Below are positions 62,068 to 64,000 of a DNA stretch of 64,000 bases, in pieces. Made by a program: the position numbers and the translations under genes. Source of the stretch: Bacteroidota bacterium. GTDB lineage: Bacteria; Bacteroidota; Bacteroidia; Bacteroidales; VadinHA17. The stretch is from the NCBI GenBank assembly GCA_016718875.1, contig JADKBL010000003.1:1-64000 (forward strand). The letters are read 5' to 3'. The first letter of the stretch is position 1. The number at the start of each line of letters is the position of its first letter. Under the pieces are notes generated by a model. The model had not been told where the DNA came from and made no database searches. It worked only from the letters and a program-made list of their open reading frames with translations.

Positions 62068-62226
62068 ATGCTCGACAAGAAGCTAAATAATATTAAATCT
62101 CCCGACCTTTCAAAGCTAAAAGAAGTAATAATTGACCACAGGACAAAAATTTATGTATCACCTGATACAGATATTGAAAAAGCCAAGGAAAATTACCTTA
62201 ACAGGATAGCCAGAAGAAAACCTTAA
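62068..62226 (+). CDS. small basic protein, unknown
   Basis: Fifty-two residues starting MLDKKLNNIKSPDLSKLKEV and ending NRIARRKP, highly charged (net basic) with no hydrophobic segment. ATG 62068 lies 19 bases after the terminator of the cold-shock gene. The frame is fully open, codon use is ordinary and VIIDHRTKIYVSPDTDIEKA looks structured, so I take it as real with moderate confidence. Role unknown. Confidence 0.55.
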   Translation: MLDKKLNNIKSPDLSKLKEVIIDHRTKIYVSPDTDIEKAKENYLNRIARRKP

Positions 62227-62248
62227 TCCCTATTATTGTACCGGAAAA

Positions 62249-62749
62249 CTATTCTTCCGTTTCTTTTGTCTCTTTTATTTCTTTTGTTTCCTGCTTCTCC
62301 TTAAAAAGCATAACTTTCATTGCAGCAGGTCCTTTATTACCTTTCCCAATCTCAAAGGTTACAATATTGTTTTCCTTCACTGGTTCGTTAAGGTTATTCG
62401 CATGAACAAATATATTACGATTTGTTTCCAGGTCGCGGATAAAACCATATCCTTTCGAATCATTAAATGATATAACGACCCCTTTTCTGATATAATCCTG
62501 AACTGCTTCAGGTCTGTTCTTGGTTATATTGAGTTCAATACTTTCAGCAGCAATTTCTATTTTTCTGTCCGGATCAGGAGGAGTTGCTGATATCCTGCCG
62601 TATTCATCAACATATGCAATCATATCATTCAGATTGCTCTTTTTTCCTTCGCTTTTTTTCTTTGCCCTTTTCTGATCCTTTTCTTTTCTCTTTTTCTCTT
62701 TTTTGCTCCTGACTTCCTTTTTGTTGAATGTTTCCTGTGATCTGCCCAT
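62249..62749 (-). CDS. cold-shock-domain protein with basic N-terminal tail
   Basis: A 166-residue protein. Residues 1-40 are almost wholly Lys/Arg/Glu (KKEKKRKEKDQKRAKKK), a likely nucleic-acid-binding or ribosome-associated tail. Residues 85-150 hold a cold-shock domain with SKGYGFIRDLET (RNP1) and IFVHANNL (RNP2). The end is a short Lys/Glu repeat (KETKEIKETKETEE). Proteins of this layout are known in Bacteroidota. It reads towards the small basic gene. Confidence 0.85.
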   Translation of the reverse strand: MGRSQETFNKKEVRSKKEKKRKEKDQKRAKKKSEGKKSNLNDMIAYVDEYGRISATPPDPDRKIEIAAESIELNITKNRPEAVQDYIRKGVVISFNDSKGYGFIRDLETNRNIFVHANNLNEPVKENNIVTFEIGKGNKGPAAMKVMLFKEKQETKEIKETKETEE

Positions 62750-62925
62750 ACGTGTTATACTGATTAATTATTAAACCTGATATCAGCTGAAATCATGATG
62801 GTGTGCTGTAATTAACTAACCGGATATGAGATTAGCAGTTAATTGCTCAGAATCCTGAAGCTGAAAATAATGACAAAAGTACAATAAAATTGTCGTCTTA
62901 CCTTGTATAATCGTATCTTCGCACG

Positions 62926-63162
62926 ATGAAAGACAAATTAAACATTCCCATTCCAAAGCAGGAAGACCTGGATGCACTCAATAAAAGAAGAGAAACATAC
63001 GCTTCCAAAAGAGACCTGCAGGCATCAGAATTCAACCTCGCAATTACAAAAAGACTTCAGGCTGAAGCAGCGAATATGATCAAATGCGACAAATGCGGAA
63101 AGGACTTTACTCCCGCCGGAACATCTGAATCACTTACCTGTGCTGACTGCCTGAAAAAATAA
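62926..63162 (+). CDS. small zinc-ribbon protein
   Basis: A 78-residue protein with a charged helical N-terminus (EDLDALNKRRETYASKRDLQ) and a C-terminal zinc ribbon formed by CDKCGKDF and CADC (four cysteines as two C-x2-C knuckles). The charged helix suggests binding to a protein or nucleic acid partner. No family name is assigned. TATCTTCG at 62914-62921 lies too close to the ATG to be a normal -7 box. Confidence 0.72.
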   Translation: MKDKLNIPIPKQEDLDALNKRRETYASKRDLQASEFNLAITKRLQAEAANMIKCDKCGKDFTPAGTSESLTCADCLKK

Positions 63163-63265
63163 GTGTAACCGGAAACCGGTTCTCATCAGAATAATCTTAT
63201 CTCTGAATAATCCCGGAAGTTTCTATATTTATATTTTGTAAATTAGTAACTGTACCAGGATTATT

Positions 63266-64000
63266 ATGACTACACTCAGGGATGACCTTGTCACAGCTTT
63301 GCGTCGAAGCGGCCCTACAAAGGTTCATGTGGATTATGTGTTCTGCCCTTCACAGATCGAAAATTTCAGGAAACTGTTCGGGCATGATGATTATGAAACA
63401 TATTTCGGACTGAGCCACCGAAAGATAGAAATCCCTGTAAAAAAGAATTATACAGACGGACAAAAGCATTTCCCCAGAGAGATACTTCCTGACAGTACCG
63501 TGTTCGATGAGTATGGTATTGGACACTCCAAAGGATCAGAACTGGCCTTCCATATGACCAGGATGCATCATCCTTTAAAAGGTGCCTCAGTTGAGGAAAT
63601 ACTCAAATATCCTTATCCGGAGGTTGATCTTTCACGAATGCCTGAATTCCAAAATAAAATTGAGAATATTCATTCAGCCGGTCTTGCTGCCTTCGGCTTT
63701 ATGCAGATGACTGTTTTTGAGGCATCATGGTATCTGCGTTCAATGGAAGATCTGATGACTGATATGCTTACCGAAAGCATTGAAGGAACATTACTGCTTG
63801 ACAAAATAACTGAATTTGCCTGCGCAAAAGCCAAAGAGTATGCACTTGCCGGTACTGATATCCTTTCACTGGGAGATGATATCGGAACCCAGAATTCACT
63901 AATGATTGATGAACCGACATGGGAAAAATGGCTTCAGCCACGCCTTAAAAAGGTAATTGATACGGCAAGAGAAATAAATCCTGACATACTTATCTTCTAT
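63266..64000 (+). CDS. uroporphyrinogen decarboxylase-family protein (3' end cut by window)
   Basis: 245 codons run to the window edge without a stop, so this is the N-terminal part of a URO-D superfamily enzyme (typical length 340-400). ATG 63266 opens MTTLRDDLVTALRRSGPTK; FGHDDYETYFGLSHRKI, EVDLSRMPEFQNKI, LAAFGFMQMTVFEASW and YALAGTDILSLGDDIG follow the family's barrel strands. Such proteins in anaerobes are often methyltransferases of corrinoid systems (MtaA-like) or porphyrin decarboxylases. Its leader shares a stretch with the enolase gene at 52083. Confidence 0.8.
   Translation, partial: MTTLRDDLVTALRRSGPTKVHVDYVFCPSQIENFRKLFGHDDYETYFGLSHRKIEIPVKKNYTDGQKHFPREILPDSTVFDEYGIGHSKGSELAFHMTRMHHPLKGASVEEILKYPYPEVDLSRMPEFQNKIENIHSAGLAAFGFMQMTVFEASWYLRSMEDLMTDMLTESIEGTLLLDKITEFACAKAKEYALAGTDILSLGDDIGTQNSLMIDEPTWEKWLQPRLKKVIDTAREINPDILIFY

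Overview
The window looks like a chromosomal segment of a Bacteroidota (Bacteroidetes) organism, probably Bacteroidales-like. The evidence is an AT-rich composition, a TonB-dependent receptor paired with a DUF4249 lipoprotein, 2-component systems of the LytS/LytTR type, many SusC/OmpA-style envelope proteins, and promoters of the Bacteroidetes type (TTTG near -33 and TAnnTTTG or TTTG near -7, 27 bases apart). I saw no rRNA, tRNA, CRISPR array, insertion sequence or phage.

Layout. 1-12 kb: scattered metabolic genes (DinB-like, esterase, aldo/keto reductase, an NTF2-like/SDR/FAD-desaturase operon, M28 peptidase, MORN protein, a secreted glycosidase-like protein). 12-31 kb: a LytTR signalling island. 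It holds two complete LytTR regulators, a third lacking its DNA-binding domain, a LytS-type kinase, and a row of envelope genes (PEGA lipoprotein, two paralogous small beta-barrels and another unrelated barrel, TonB receptor plus DUF4249, membrane proteins, CPBP protease, hydrolase, SDR, MDR). 31-37 kb: lipase-like lipoprotein, acyl-activating enzyme, DPP4-like peptidase, flavin reductase. 37-45 kb: two HMA-like/AraC regulators, hybrid kinase, receiver protein and a run of small stress-type membrane proteins ending in an AI-2E family exporter. 45-52 kb: AraC regulator divergent from a three-gene RND efflux operon. 52-64 kb: Tat-exported enolase-superfamily enzyme, sensor kinase, lipid-metabolism genes, OmpA protein, nitronate monooxygenase-like protein, two cold-shock-domain genes, a zinc-ribbon protein and the start of a URO-D family gene that runs off the end.

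The most striking observation is a set of seven near-identical 70-bp promoter cassettes between 15322 and 31084. Each has two direct copies of ACCRCTWATCAY exactly 20 bp apart, then a TTTG box starting exactly 19 bp after the start of the second copy, then a TTTCTTTG-like -7 box with its TTTG exactly 27 bp further on. The spacing is identical at all seven, and six of the seven sit 30-48 bp before a start codon. The two-copy geometry and the half-site resemble known LytTR (AlgR/AgrA-type) targets, and the LytS/LytTR pair ends 28 bp before the first cassette. I infer a local LytTR-controlled envelope regulon.

Caution on sequence quality: 21524-22257 is garbled (16-base G runs and no usable coding sequence) inside an ABC permease gene, and at least a dozen one-base indels, mostly in homopolymers, break genes whose family motifs resume in the next frame. 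I treat most of the broken genes here as likely sequencing errors and not true pseudogenes.
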